Made by a program: the position numbers and the translations under genes
The notes under the pieces: model-generated
Databases searched by the model: none
The model's input: the letters and a program-made list of their open reading frames with translations, nothing else
What the model was told of the DNA's origin: nothing
Shown: in pieces, positions 1-7,274 of the stretch
Numbering within the stretch: position 1 is the first letter of the stretch
Layout: each line of letters opens with the position of its first letter
Source: Berkiella_A sp964633725
Lineage (GTDB): Bacteria > Pseudomonadota > Gammaproteobacteria > Berkiellales > Berkiellaceae
Length of the DNA: 8,874 nt
NCBI GenBank assembly: GCA_964633725.1
Contig: CAZWHY010000069.1
Span: forward strand, 1 to 8,874
Direction: 5' to 3'

Positions 1-1064
1 TTCACAGAACGACCAGAATAATCAACCCGCTTACCCAACAAATTCTGCCTAAATCGCCCTTGCTTACCTTTAATCATATCGGCCAAAGATTTTAATGGTC
101 GCTTATTGGAACCTGTAATCGCTCGGCCGCGACGGCCATTATCTAACAACGCATCCACAGATTCTTGCAACATACGTTTTTCATTACGCACAATAATATC
201 GGGCGCGCATAAGTCTAACAAACGTTTCAAACGATTATTTCTGTTAATGACTCGACGATATAAGTCATTTAGATCAGATGTCGCAAACCGTCCACCATCT
301 AGTGGCACAAGAGGTCTTAAATCAGGTGGCAATATAGGCAAAATTGTCAAAATCATCCATTCTGGCTTATTACCAGAATGCAGAAAAGATTCAATCAATT
401 TTAGACGTTTGGCCAATTTTTTGATTTTAGTTTCACTAGAAGTTGTAGGCAGTTCTTCACGAATGTTCTCTGCTTCAATTTTCAGATCCAAATCAACCAG
501 CAAAGATTTAACCGCTTCAGCACCCATTTTAGCTGTAAAATCATCACCATATTGCTCTATAGATTCTAAATATGCATCTTCAGATAATAATTGCCCTTTC
601 TCCATCGGCGTCATACCTGGATCTATCACAACGTACGCTTCAAAATATAATACGCGCTCAATATCTCTTAAGGTCATGTCTAACAATAAACCAATACGAG
701 AAGGCAATGATTTTAAGAACCAAATATGGGCAACGGGGGAGGCGAGCTCAACATGCCCCATTCTGTCACGTCTGACTTTCGCTAATGTGACTTCTACACC
801 ACATTTTTCACAAATAACACCACGATGTTTTAAGCGCTTGTATTTACCACATAGGCACTCATAATCTTTTACCGGTCCAAAAATTTTGGCACAAAACAAC
901 CCGTCTCTTTCGGGTTTGAATGTTCTATAGTTGATAGTCTCTGGTTTTTTGACTTCACCAAAAGACCAAGACAGAATTAATTCTGGTGGCGCAAGCCCGA
1001 TTGCAACCCTTTCAAAGTCATGAATTTTGCTTTGCTGACGAACGATAGAAAGTAAATCTCTCAA
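1..1064 (-). CDS. rpoC: DNA-directed RNA polymerase subunit beta', N-terminal part (truncated by window edge)
   Basis: RpoC is the beta' subunit of core RNA polymerase, carrying the zinc ribbon, clamp and catalytic Mg site. The frame begins at a TTG (1064) with GGAG 8 nt upstream. The following residues (RDLLSIV) align with the start of E. coli RpoC, which begins with GTG; no ATG lies in the first part of the frame. 354 complete codons are present, in exact register with E. coli. The zinc ribbon has C70, C72, C85 and C88 (CLCGKYKRLKHRGVICEKC). Further marks are WSFGEVKKPETINYRTFKPE, PEWMILTILPILPPDLRPLV, the rudder/lid region and VDYSGRSV at the edge. The catalytic NADFDGD motif lies outside the window. 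The last two bases (AA) start codon 355, where the family has Ile, so Lys or Asn is implied. Confidence 0.98.
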   Translation of the reverse strand, partial: MRDLLSIVRQQSKIHDFERVAIGLAPPELILSWSFGEVKKPETINYRTFKPERDGLFCAKIFGPVKDYECLCGKYKRLKHRGVICEKCGVEVTLAKVRRDRMGHVELASPVAHIWFLKSLPSRIGLLLDMTLRDIERVLYFEAYVVIDPGMTPMEKGQLLSEDAYLESIEQYGDDFTAKMGAEAVKSLLVDLDLKIEAENIREELPTTSSETKIKKLAKRLKLIESFLHSGNKPEWMILTILPILPPDLRPLVPLDGGRFATSDLNDLYRRVINRNNRLKRLLDLCAPDIIVRNEKRMLQESVDALLDNGRRGRAITGSNKRPLKSLADMIKGKQGRFRQNLLGKRVDYSGRSV

Positions 1065-1095
1065 GGTTGTGTCTCCGTATAAGCGTTAAATTGGA

Positions 1096-1131
1096 TACCT
1101 GTTTTTAATTTAATATTTAAAAGTTCAGGTA
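1096..1131 (-). other. Imperfect hairpin in the rpoB-rpoC gap
   Basis: On the coding strand TACCTG pairs with CAGGTA, and within it TTTTAA pairs with TTAAAA around an 8-nt AT-rich loop. It ends about 30 nt before the rpoC TTG. There is no following U-tract, so it is not a terminator. It could be a processing site or simply AT-rich sequence. Nothing else recognisable lies in the 129-bp gap apart from the near-repeat after rpoB. Confidence 0.35.
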
Positions 1132-1167
1132 AAACCCTACACCCTATTCTATTAACCAGCGCCCCTT

Positions 1168-1191
1168 TGTTAAAAGAAGCACCAGCTTAAA
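1168..1191 (-). repeat. 24-bp near-repeat, copy after rpoB
   Basis: It begins 2 nt after the rpoB TAG and reads TTTAAGCTGGTGCTT then CTTTTAACA on the coding strand. It differs from the secE copy at two positions that flank TGGT. Here AAGC/GCTT can form a 4-bp stem. Function unknown. Confidence 0.6.
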
Positions 1192-1193
1192 AA

Positions 1194-4100
1194 CTAGTCT
1201 GCTTGTTCTAGTTCAATGTTAATTGCCAAAGAACGAATCTCTTTAACCAATACGTTAAAGGACTCAGGCATTCCAGCATCCATACGATAATTACCATCCA
1301 CGATATTTTTATACATTTTGGTACGTCCGGCAACATCATCCGATTTAACCGTTAACATTTCCTGCAATGTATAAGCCGCACCATAAGCCTCTAATGCCCA
1401 AACCTCCATCTCACCGAAGCGTTGACCACCAAACTGTGCTTTACCACCCAACGGTTGCTGAGTTACCAAGCTATAAGAGCCTGTTGAACGTGCATGCATT
1501 TTGTCATCGACTAAGTGATTTAATTTCAAAATATACATATAACCAACGGTCACAGGACGATCGAAGGCATCCCCTGTCCTACCATCGTATAAACAGGATT
1601 GACCACTTTCATCTTTACCAGCCATCCTCAATAAGGCTTTAATTTCAGCTTCAGATGCCCCATCAAAAACGGGGGTAGCCATTGGAACACCACGAATCAA
1701 GTTTCTGCTCAATTCAAAAATTTCTTCATCAGTCAACTCATCAAAATTTATTTTGTTTTGCTTACTAATATTATAAATTTCATGTAGCTGCTTTCTAATG
1801 GTCGCGACTTCAGCTTTTTCTTTGAGCAATTTGTTAATTTTATCACCCAAGCCACTCGCAGCCCAACCCAAATGGGTCTCTAGTATTTGCCCAACGTTCA
1901 TACGTGAGGGTACCCCAAGAGGATTCAACACGATATCAACAGATGTGCCATCTTTCAAATAGGGCATATCTTCTACTGGCACGATAGTTGAGATAACCCC
2001 TTTATTACCATGGCGTCCAGCCATTTTATCGCCAGGCTGAATTTTACGTTTGACCGCCATATATACTTTTGCAATTTTAAGCACACCCGGCGCCAAATCA
2101 TCGCCTTGGCTCAGCTTTTTACGCATTTTCTCTAGGTTAGTTTCAAAATCTTTACGTAAATCAACTAAATGTACTTGATAACGTTCTAGTTTTGAAGTTA
2201 ACGCCTCATCTCTTAGACGAATTTCGAACCATCTATTACTTTCAATACTATCCAAATATTCTTCGGTCAGCTCTGAGCCCGCTTGTAATTGGTTAGGGCC
2301 ACCTTCTGCCACTTTACCAATCAAGTTATGCTTAATACGACTATATACATCCCCTTCTCGGATACGCAGCTCATCGCTTAAATCTTTCTTAGCACTCTCT
2401 ATCGCCGTACGTTCAATGTGTAATGCGCGAGCATCTTTTTCAACACCGTCTCTGGTGAAAACTTGCACATCAATAATCGTACCTGTCATTCCTGTTGGCA
2501 CTCTTAAGGACGTATCTTTTACATCTGATGCTTTTTCACCAAAAATAGCCCGTAATAGTTTTTCTTCAGGTGTAAGTTGTGTCTCGCCTTTGGGTGTGAC
2601 TTTACCCACCAAAATATCACCAGACTCTACTTCAGCTCCAACATACACAATTCCGGACTCATCTAGCTTACCCAATGCGCCTTCACCCACATTAGGAATA
2701 TCTGGTGTAATCTCCTCAGAACCTAATTTGGTATCTCTGGCGACACAGGTTAACTCTTCAATATGAATTGTCGTGAAACGATCTTCTTCTGCAACCCGCT
2801 CTGAAATTAGAATCGAATCCTCAAAGTTATAACCATTCCAAGGCATAAAGGCGACGAGTAAATTTTGACCTAAAGCCAATTCGCCCATATCCGTAGAAGG
2901 CCCATCCGCTAGCACATCATTTTTCTTGATTTTGTCGCCTACTTTTACAAGCGGCTTTTGATTGATGCAAGTATTTTGATTCGAACGCGTGTACTTGGTG
3001 AGATTATAGATATCAACACCCGCTTCATTATCATGTGTTTCGCTATCACTCACACGAACCACAATACGTCCGGCATCAACAGAATCAATAACACCACCAC
3101 GCTCAGCAACCGCAGTCACACCAGAATCACGCGCCACAATACGCTCCATCCCGGTACCCACCAATGGCTTCTCAGCTTTTAGTGTCGGAACCGCTTGGCG
3201 TTGCATATTGGAACCCATCAATGCCCGGTTTGCATCATCATGCTCTAAAAATGGAATCAAGGATGCGGCAACAGAAACGATCTGCTTAGGCGAAACATCC
3301 ATAAACTGCACTTTGTCAGGTGTTATTAATGTAAATTCATTTTTATGGCGTGCCGCGACTAATTCATCTGTCAAATTAAGATCCGCATCTAACGTTGCAT
3401 TTGCCTGCGCAATAACAAAATCACTTTCCTCGATAGCGGAAAGATATTCAATCTCGCCCGTTACTTTACCATCTACAATTTTACGACATGGCGTTTCCAA
3501 GAAGCCGTAGTCATTTGTTCTTGCATAAACAGCCAAAGAGTTAATCAAACCAATATTTGGTCCCTCTGGTGTTTCAATCGGGCAAACACGGCCATAATGC
3601 GTTGGATGCACGTCACGCACTTCAAAGCCTGCTCTTTCTCGGGTCAAACCACCTGGGCCTAAAGCTGAAACCCGTCTTTTGTGGGTCACTTCAGATAATG
3701 GATTATTTTGATCCATAAACTGAGATAACTGCGAAGAACCAAAAAATTCTTTTATCGCAGCGGAGACCGGCTTCGCATTAATTAAATCCTGTGGCATTAA
3801 GTTATCAGACTCTGCCAAGTTCAATCTTTCCTTGACAGCTCTTTCAACACGAACCAAACCAACTCGGAACTGGTTCTCTGCCATTTCACCAACACTTCTG
3901 ACTCGACGATTACCTAGATGATCGATATCATCCACTACACCACGACCATCTCTAATGTCAATTAATACTTTTAGTACTGAAATAATATCTTCATTATCTA
4001 ATATCCCCGGTCCTGTGATTTCATCACGGCCAACACGGCGATTGAATTTCATACGACCCACAGAAGATAAGTCATAACGATCTGCTGTGAAAAATAGATT

Positions 4101-5282
4101 TCTAAATAAATTTTCGGCCGCATCTTTGGTTGGCGGTTCACCTGGACGCATCATTCTGTATATTTCAATTAATGCTTCTAAGCGTGTTTTGGTTGTGTCC
4201 GCACGCAGAGTATCAGATATATAAGGCCCATGATCTAAGTCATTGGTAAATAGCGTTTCTAATTCAAATACTTTGGCAGCCAATATGGCTTCTAAAATCT
4301 CTGGGGTAATCTCGGCATTTGCTTCAGCAACAATTTCCCCTGTCTCTTTATCCACAATATCATTCGCTAACACACGGCCATATATGTAATCTCTAGGAAC
4401 TCTTAGCCTAGACAGATTCATTTTTTGCATCTGACGAACATGCTTGACAGTAATACGACGGCCTTCTTCGATTAACATGTTGCCTTGGCTGTCTTTGATA
4501 TTAAATTGTGAGGTTTCACCTCTTAGACGCTCAGGAATTAAGGTTAAAACCAAGTCGCCATTTTCAAAGCAAAAATTATCTGTTTCAAAAAATAAATTAA
4601 GTATCTCTTCCGCACTTAAGCCTAAGGCACGCAGTAAAATAGTCGCAGGAATCTTACGACGTCTATCAATTCTTGCATAAATTAAATCTTTGGGATCAAA
4701 TTCAAAATCTAACCAAGACCCACGATAAGGTATTACGCGAGCAGAATATAATAATTTCCCAGATGAATGTGTTTTACCCTTGTCATGATCATAAAATACA
4801 CCTGGTGAACGGTGCAACTGCGATACAACTACACGCTCTGTACCATTGATCACAAAAGTACCTGAACGAGTCATTAAGGGAATTTCTCCCATATAGACTT
4901 CTTGCTCTCTAATATCTTTGACTTTTTTGGTATCGCCTGTCGCTTCTTTGTCAAAAATAACCAACCGTACCAGAACGCGCAAAGGTACAGCATATGTTAT
5001 GCCTCTTAACTGGCATTCTTTTACATTAAAAGTCGGGGTACCTAGAGTGTATTTAACGTACTCTAATTGTGCATAACCTGAAAAACTAACAATAGGGAAG
5101 ACAGATTGAAACGCAGATTGCAGTCCAATATTTTTACGATGATCGGCATCGCACTCAGCTTGCAAAAATTTGCTTTGATAGGATTTTAGCTGTATGTCCA
5201 GGAGTGGTGGAACCTCCAACGTATCCAATTGTTTACCAAAGTCTGCTCTGGGGCGCTTTTTTTCGGTATAGGATAATTCCAT
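1194..5282 (-). CDS. rpoB: DNA-directed RNA polymerase subunit beta
   Basis: RpoB is the beta subunit of core RNA polymerase and forms one half of the active-site cleft. The product is 1362 residues (E. coli 1342) and is uninterrupted, with E. coli-type domain order and lineage insertions. The ATG at 5282 has GAGGA with 6-nt spacing. The rifampicin pocket is wild type (SQLSQFMDQNNPLSEVTHKRRVSA, with D524, H534 and S539 matching E. coli D516, H526 and S531). Other marks are HPTHYGRVCPIETPEGPNIG at about 559-578 in the family pattern, NGYNFEDSI at 816-824, GDKMAGRHGNKG at 1084-1095 (K1086 and K1094, the active-site lysines), and KSDDVAGRTKMYKNIV near the C-terminus. It ends in TAG. A 129-bp gap separates it from rpoC, with which it is normally co-transcribed. 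Confidence 0.99.
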   Translation of the reverse strand: MELSYTEKKRPRADFGKQLDTLEVPPLLDIQLKSYQSKFLQAECDADHRKNIGLQSAFQSVFPIVSFSGYAQLEYVKYTLGTPTFNVKECQLRGITYAVPLRVLVRLVIFDKEATGDTKKVKDIREQEVYMGEIPLMTRSGTFVINGTERVVVSQLHRSPGVFYDHDKGKTHSSGKLLYSARVIPYRGSWLDFEFDPKDLIYARIDRRRKIPATILLRALGLSAEEILNLFFETDNFCFENGDLVLTLIPERLRGETSQFNIKDSQGNMLIEEGRRITVKHVRQMQKMNLSRLRVPRDYIYGRVLANDIVDKETGEIVAEANAEITPEILEAILAAKVFELETLFTNDLDHGPYISDTLRADTTKTRLEALIEIYRMMRPGEPPTKDAAENLFRNLFFTADRYDLSSVGRMKFNRRVGRDEITGPGILDNEDIISVLKVLIDIRDGRGVVDDIDHLGNRRVRSVGEMAENQFRVGLVRVERAVKERLNLAESDNLMPQDLINAKPVSAAIKEFFGSSQLSQFMDQNNPLSEVTHKRRVSALGPGGLTRERAGFEVRDVHPTHYGRVCPIETPEGPNIGLINSLAVYARTNDYGFLETPCRKIVDGKVTGEIEYLSAIEESDFVIAQANATLDADLNLTDELVAARHKNEFTLITPDKVQFMDVSPKQIVSVAASLIPFLEHDDANRALMGSNMQRQAVPTLKAEKPLVGTGMERIVARDSGVTAVAERGGVIDSVDAGRIVVRVSDSETHDNEAGVDIYNLTKYTRSNQNTCINQKPLVKVGDKIKKNDVLADGPSTDMGELALGQNLLVAFMPWNGYNFEDSILISERVAEEDRFTTIHIEELTCVARDTKLGSEEITPDIPNVGEGALGKLDESGIVYVGAEVESGDILVGKVTPKGETQLTPEEKLLRAIFGEKASDVKDTSLRVPTGMTGTIIDVQVFTRDGVEKDARALHIERTAIESAKKDLSDELRIREGDVYSRIKHNLIGKVAEGGPNQLQAGSELTEEYLDSIESNRWFEIRLRDEALTSKLERYQVHLVDLRKDFETNLEKMRKKLSQGDDLAPGVLKIAKVYMAVKRKIQPGDKMAGRHGNKGVISTIVPVEDMPYLKDGTSVDIVLNPLGVPSRMNVGQILETHLGWAASGLGDKINKLLKEKAEVATIRKQLHEIYNISKQNKINFDELTDEEIFELSRNLIRGVPMATPVFDGASEAEIKALLRMAGKDESGQSCLYDGRTGDAFDRPVTVGYMYILKLNHLVDDKMHARSTGSYSLVTQQPLGGKAQFGGQRFGEMEVWALEAYGAAYTLQEMLTVKSDDVAGRTKMYKNIVDGNYRMDAGMPESFNVLVKEIRSLAINIELEQAD

Positions 5283-5325
5283 TGGGAGTCCTCATATTCT
5301 AGGTAAAAACCAGGTAAAACAATGA

Positions 5326-5348
5326 CTGGCCGTCATTTTGACAGCCAG
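5326..5348 (-). terminator. Attenuator-like stem-loop between rplL and rpoB
   Basis: On the coding strand CTGGCTGTCA and TGACGGCCAG form a 10-bp stem (one G-U) closed by an AAA loop, 28 nt after the rplL stop. A weak U-rich run (TTGTTTT) begins 4 nt after the stem. E. coli has a partial terminator and an RNase III site in the same gap, which set rpoBC expression below that of rplJL. This hairpin is a likely counterpart, but the poor U-tract suggests partial termination or RNA processing rather than full termination. Confidence 0.65.
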
Positions 5349-5376
5349 CCTAATTTTGAAACTCAATAAAGTATAA

Positions 5377-5757
5377 TTACTTTACTTCAGCTTCCGCACC
5401 AGCTTCCGCTAGTTTCTTTTTAATGTCTTCAGCTTCATCTTTAGAAACACCTTCTTTAACAGGAGCAGGCGCACTTTCTACTAAAGTTTTTGCTTCTTTT
5501 AAGCCAAGTCCAGTGATTGTGCGAACGGCTTTAATCACATTGACTTTCTTTTCACCAAAGCTTTTTAAAATAACATCAAACTCTGTTTGCTCTTCCACTG
5601 CAGCGCTAGCAGCACCGGCTGCAGCAACCGCTACAGGAGCCGCGGCAGATACGCCAAGTTCATCTTCCATTTTTTTAACAAGTTCAACGACTTCCATAAT
5701 TGATAATTCAACTATAGAATCATAAAGTTTTTGCACAGTTGCTGTAGATTCAGCCAT
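5377..5757 (-). CDS. rplL: 50S ribosomal protein L7/L12
   Basis: L7/L12 is the multi-copy acidic stalk protein that recruits and stimulates EF-Tu, EF-G, IF2 and RF3. With the start at 5757 it has 126 residues: an N-terminal dimerisation domain (about 1-33), an Ala-rich hinge (about 37-54), and the globular factor-binding domain (57-126, with FDVILKSFGEKKVNVIKAVR and the signature ITGLGLKEAKTLVE). An ATG two codons upstream (5763) exists, but GGAG lies only 1 nt from it and 7 nt from the ATG at 5757. The later start (MAEST) is therefore preferred. The gene is coupled to rplJ, as expected for the L10/L12 pair. Confidence 0.96.
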   Translation of the reverse strand: MAESTATVQKLYDSIVELSIMEVVELVKKMEDELGVSAAAPVAVAAAGAASAAVEEQTEFDVILKSFGEKKVNVIKAVRTITGLGLKEAKTLVESAPAPVKEGVSKDEAEDIKKKLAEAGAEAEVK

Positions 5758-5801
5758 TTTCATTCTCCAGGAATCATTAATTTATCTAACACTAAATGCT
5801 A

Positions 5802-6320
5802 TTATTTCTTTTCAGAATAATCATCCAAAGCTCGAACTAACATTTGTGTGGGCTCTTTCATTGTACGGGCCAACTGTGTGACCGGAGCCATTAACATTGC
5901 TGCTAATTGACCCAATGCCTCATCTTTAGTTGGAAGTGATGCAACCATATCCAATTGTGATGCAGTATAATACTCACCAGCAACGGATAAAGACTTCACT
6001 TCTAGCTCTTTGTTATCTTTTCCAAAATCACGAAAAAGACGAGCAGCCGCACTAGGCTCATTTTTGGCAAAACCAAAAACAAGCGGACCAACCAAATCAG
6101 CTTCCATACATTCAAACGCTGTACCTGCCAAAGCTCTACGAGCTAAGGTATTTCGTATAACACGTAAATATACGCCAGACTCACGCGCTTTCTTGCGTAA
6201 TTCTGTCATATTTGGTACATCTAACCCACGATAATCAGCCACCACAAGTGAGACTGATTCATTCGCTATTTCCGAGACTTCAGCGACGATCGACTTTTTA
6301 TCATCTAGATATAACGTCAC
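5802..6320 (-). CDS. rplJ: 50S ribosomal protein L10
   Basis: L10 anchors the L7/L12 dimers to the ribosome, forming the base of the stalk that recruits translational GTPases, and binds its own mRNA leader. The 172-residue product (E. coli 165) starts with the conserved DDKKSIVAEVSE and carries VVADYRGL at 26-33, MTELRKKARESGVYLRVIRNTLARRAL at 38-64 in the family pattern, and GPLVFGF at 78-84. The C-terminal helix that binds L12 is at about 133-170. The start is GTG, preceded by AGGAG with 7-nt spacing. A GTG start suits a gene under tight translational control. rplL follows within about 40 bp. Confidence 0.96.
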   Translation of the reverse strand: MTLYLDDKKSIVAEVSEIANESVSLVVADYRGLDVPNMTELRKKARESGVYLRVIRNTLARRALAGTAFECMEADLVGPLVFGFAKNEPSAAARLFRDFGKDNKELEVKSLSVAGEYYTASQLDMVASLPTKDEALGQLAAMLMAPVTQLARTMKEPTQMLVRALDDYSEKK

Positions 6321-6340
6321 TAAACTTCTCCTTTAAATAT

Positions 6341-6397
6341 GATTACCAATGTAATCTTTGCGGTTATTTGCAACACAGCTTTTAACTTGAGTTGCAA
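6341..6397 (-). promoter_or_regulatory. Two hairpins in the distal rplJ leader
   Basis: Downstream of the L10 leader core, the coding strand contains TTGCAAC/GTTGCAA (arms 6391-6397 and 6368-6374, 16-nt loop) and GATTAC/GTAATC (arms 6351-6356 and 6341-6346, 4-nt loop). The second ends about 10 nt before the AGGAG ribosome binding site of rplJ. They may help couple leader folding to access of the rplJ start, but this is inferred from position only. Confidence 0.45.
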
Positions 6398-6403
6398 GAT
6401 TTA

Positions 6404-6470
6404 GCCTGCGCAGGTAAACTCAAAATGAGTCAATTAAGCTTTCACACCTACGGTCTCTGACGCCCGCTGT
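6404..6470 (-). promoter_or_regulatory. Probable L10 (rplJ) leader, autoregulatory RNA
   Basis: The 244-bp rplA-rplJ gap carries on the coding strand GTCAGAGACCGTAGGTG, a short hairpin (ACTCA/TGAGT), then TTTACCTGCGCAGGC. AGGT and ACCT can pair, with CGTAGGTG and CCTGCGCAG bordering the junction. This is the arrangement I know from the L10 leader family, where the L10-(L12) complex binds the mRNA and represses rplJL translation. The core lies about 84 nt before the rplJ GTG. A covariance-model search would settle it. Confidence 0.7.
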
Positions 6471-6552
6471 ACCGTTTTACCTATAGTGCTTTGGGCTAAT
6501 CTGGAAAAATATCTAAACAGCCAATGTACATAGAGAATGCTACAGCAAACTT

Positions 6553-6580
6553 TTCACTGAATATTTAAATATCCAGTGAA
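6553..6580 (-). other. 28-nt inverted repeat spanning the rplA stop codon
   Basis: The arms TTCACTG/CAGTGAA continue through a G-U pair into the self-complementary ATATTTAAATAT, giving a 12-bp stem with a 4-nt loop in the mRNA. The rplA TAA codon sits at the loop. The sequence after it (AAAAGTTTGC) has no U-tract, so it is not a typical intrinsic terminator. It may act as an mRNA 3'-end stabiliser or processing site between the L11-L1 and L10-L12 cistrons. Confidence 0.7.
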
Positions 6581-7272
6581 CCTTTATCAACCACCAAACC
6601 AGGCCCCATGGTGGTAGATAAAATAACTTTCTTAAAGTAAACACCTTTAGCAGTGCTAGGCTTTATCTTTTTCAAATCTGCTAATACACAGTCAATATTT
6701 TCTCTTAAAGCGTTCGCATCAAAATTTACTTTACCGACTGTACAATGAACAATACCGCCTTTGTCTGCTCTATAGGTAACCTGACCAGATTTTGCATTAT
6801 GAACGGCTTTCTCAACGTCAGTTGTAACCGTTCCAACCTTAGGGTTAGGCATCAAACCTCTAGGCCCTAAAATGCGACCCAGTAAACCTACAACGCGCAT
6901 TGCATCAGGTGTTGCAATAATGACATCATAATCAATCTTGCCATTTGCGGCTTTTTCTTTGATTTCATCTGCTAAGTCTTCGAAACCAACAGCATCTGCA
7001 CCAGCGGCTTTCGCTTTTTCAGCATTATCGCCCTGAGCAAACACAGCCACTCGCTGAGTTCTGCCTGTGCCATGTGGTAATACGCTTGCACTTCTTACGT
7101 TTTGTTCAGATTTTCTAGGGTCAATTCCAAGAACAACAGCCAAATCAACGCTTTCTACAAACTTTACACTAGCGCATTCTTTCAAAAGATTAATAGCATC
7201 ACTTGCAGGATGAACGATATTTCTATCAATCTTTTCTTGAATGTTTTTCATTCTTTTTGATACTTTAGCCAT
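6565..7272 (-). CDS. rplA: 50S ribosomal protein L1
   Basis: L1 forms the mobile L1 stalk of the large subunit, helps release deacylated tRNA from the E site, and in gammaproteobacteria represses its own L11-L1 mRNA. The 235-residue product (E. coli 234) shows KFVESVDLAVVLGID at about 37-51, VLPHGTGR at 64-71, GPRGLMPNPKVGTVT at 136-150 and STTMGPG at 219-225, so both L1 domains are complete. The ATG lies 2 bp after the original rplK stop and its ribosome binding site (GAGGTGG) lies inside the rplK tail. In E. coli, L1 translation depends on upstream L11 translation. Here ribosomes stopping at the premature rplK TAA would halt 113 bp short of this start, which may lower L1 synthesis. The TAA stop sits in the loop of a long hairpin. 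Confidence 0.97.
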   Translation of the reverse strand: MAKVSKRMKNIQEKIDRNIVHPASDAINLLKECASVKFVESVDLAVVLGIDPRKSEQNVRSASVLPHGTGRTQRVAVFAQGDNAEKAKAAGADAVGFEDLADEIKEKAANGKIDYDVIIATPDAMRVVGLLGRILGPRGLMPNPKVGTVTTDVEKAVHNAKSGQVTYRADKGGIVHCTVGKVNFDANALRENIDCVLADLKKIKPSTAKGVYFKKVILSTTMGPGLVVDKGSLDI

Positions 7273-7274
7273 GC

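Noticed and set aside
106..864. A 252-codon plus-strand open frame
   Set aside because: It lies antisense to the conserved rpoC frame, has no recognisable domains or ribosome binding site, and is explained by opposite-strand reading of a conserved gene.
3650..3730. Rifampicin-resistance substitution in rpoB
   Set aside because: All the key positions (D, H and S equivalents of E. coli 516, 526 and 531) are wild type.
1367..4680. Several plus-strand open frames of 74-116 codons opposite rpoB
   Set aside because: All are antisense shadows of the intact rpoB frame, with no initiation signals or family resemblance.
5301..5320. Tandem AGGTAAAA motifs before rpoB, with CAGGTAAAAC also seen before rpoC at 1126-1135
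   Set aside because: A shared 10-mer in AT-rich intergenic DNA is too short to claim as an element; part of the rpoC copy is simply one arm of a weak hairpin.
6471..6552. Possible sigma70 promoter for rplJ in the rplA-rplJ gap
   Set aside because: Candidate -10-like (TATAGG) and -35-like (TTTCCA) hexamers are poor matches, so I could not support a specific promoter, although one may exist.
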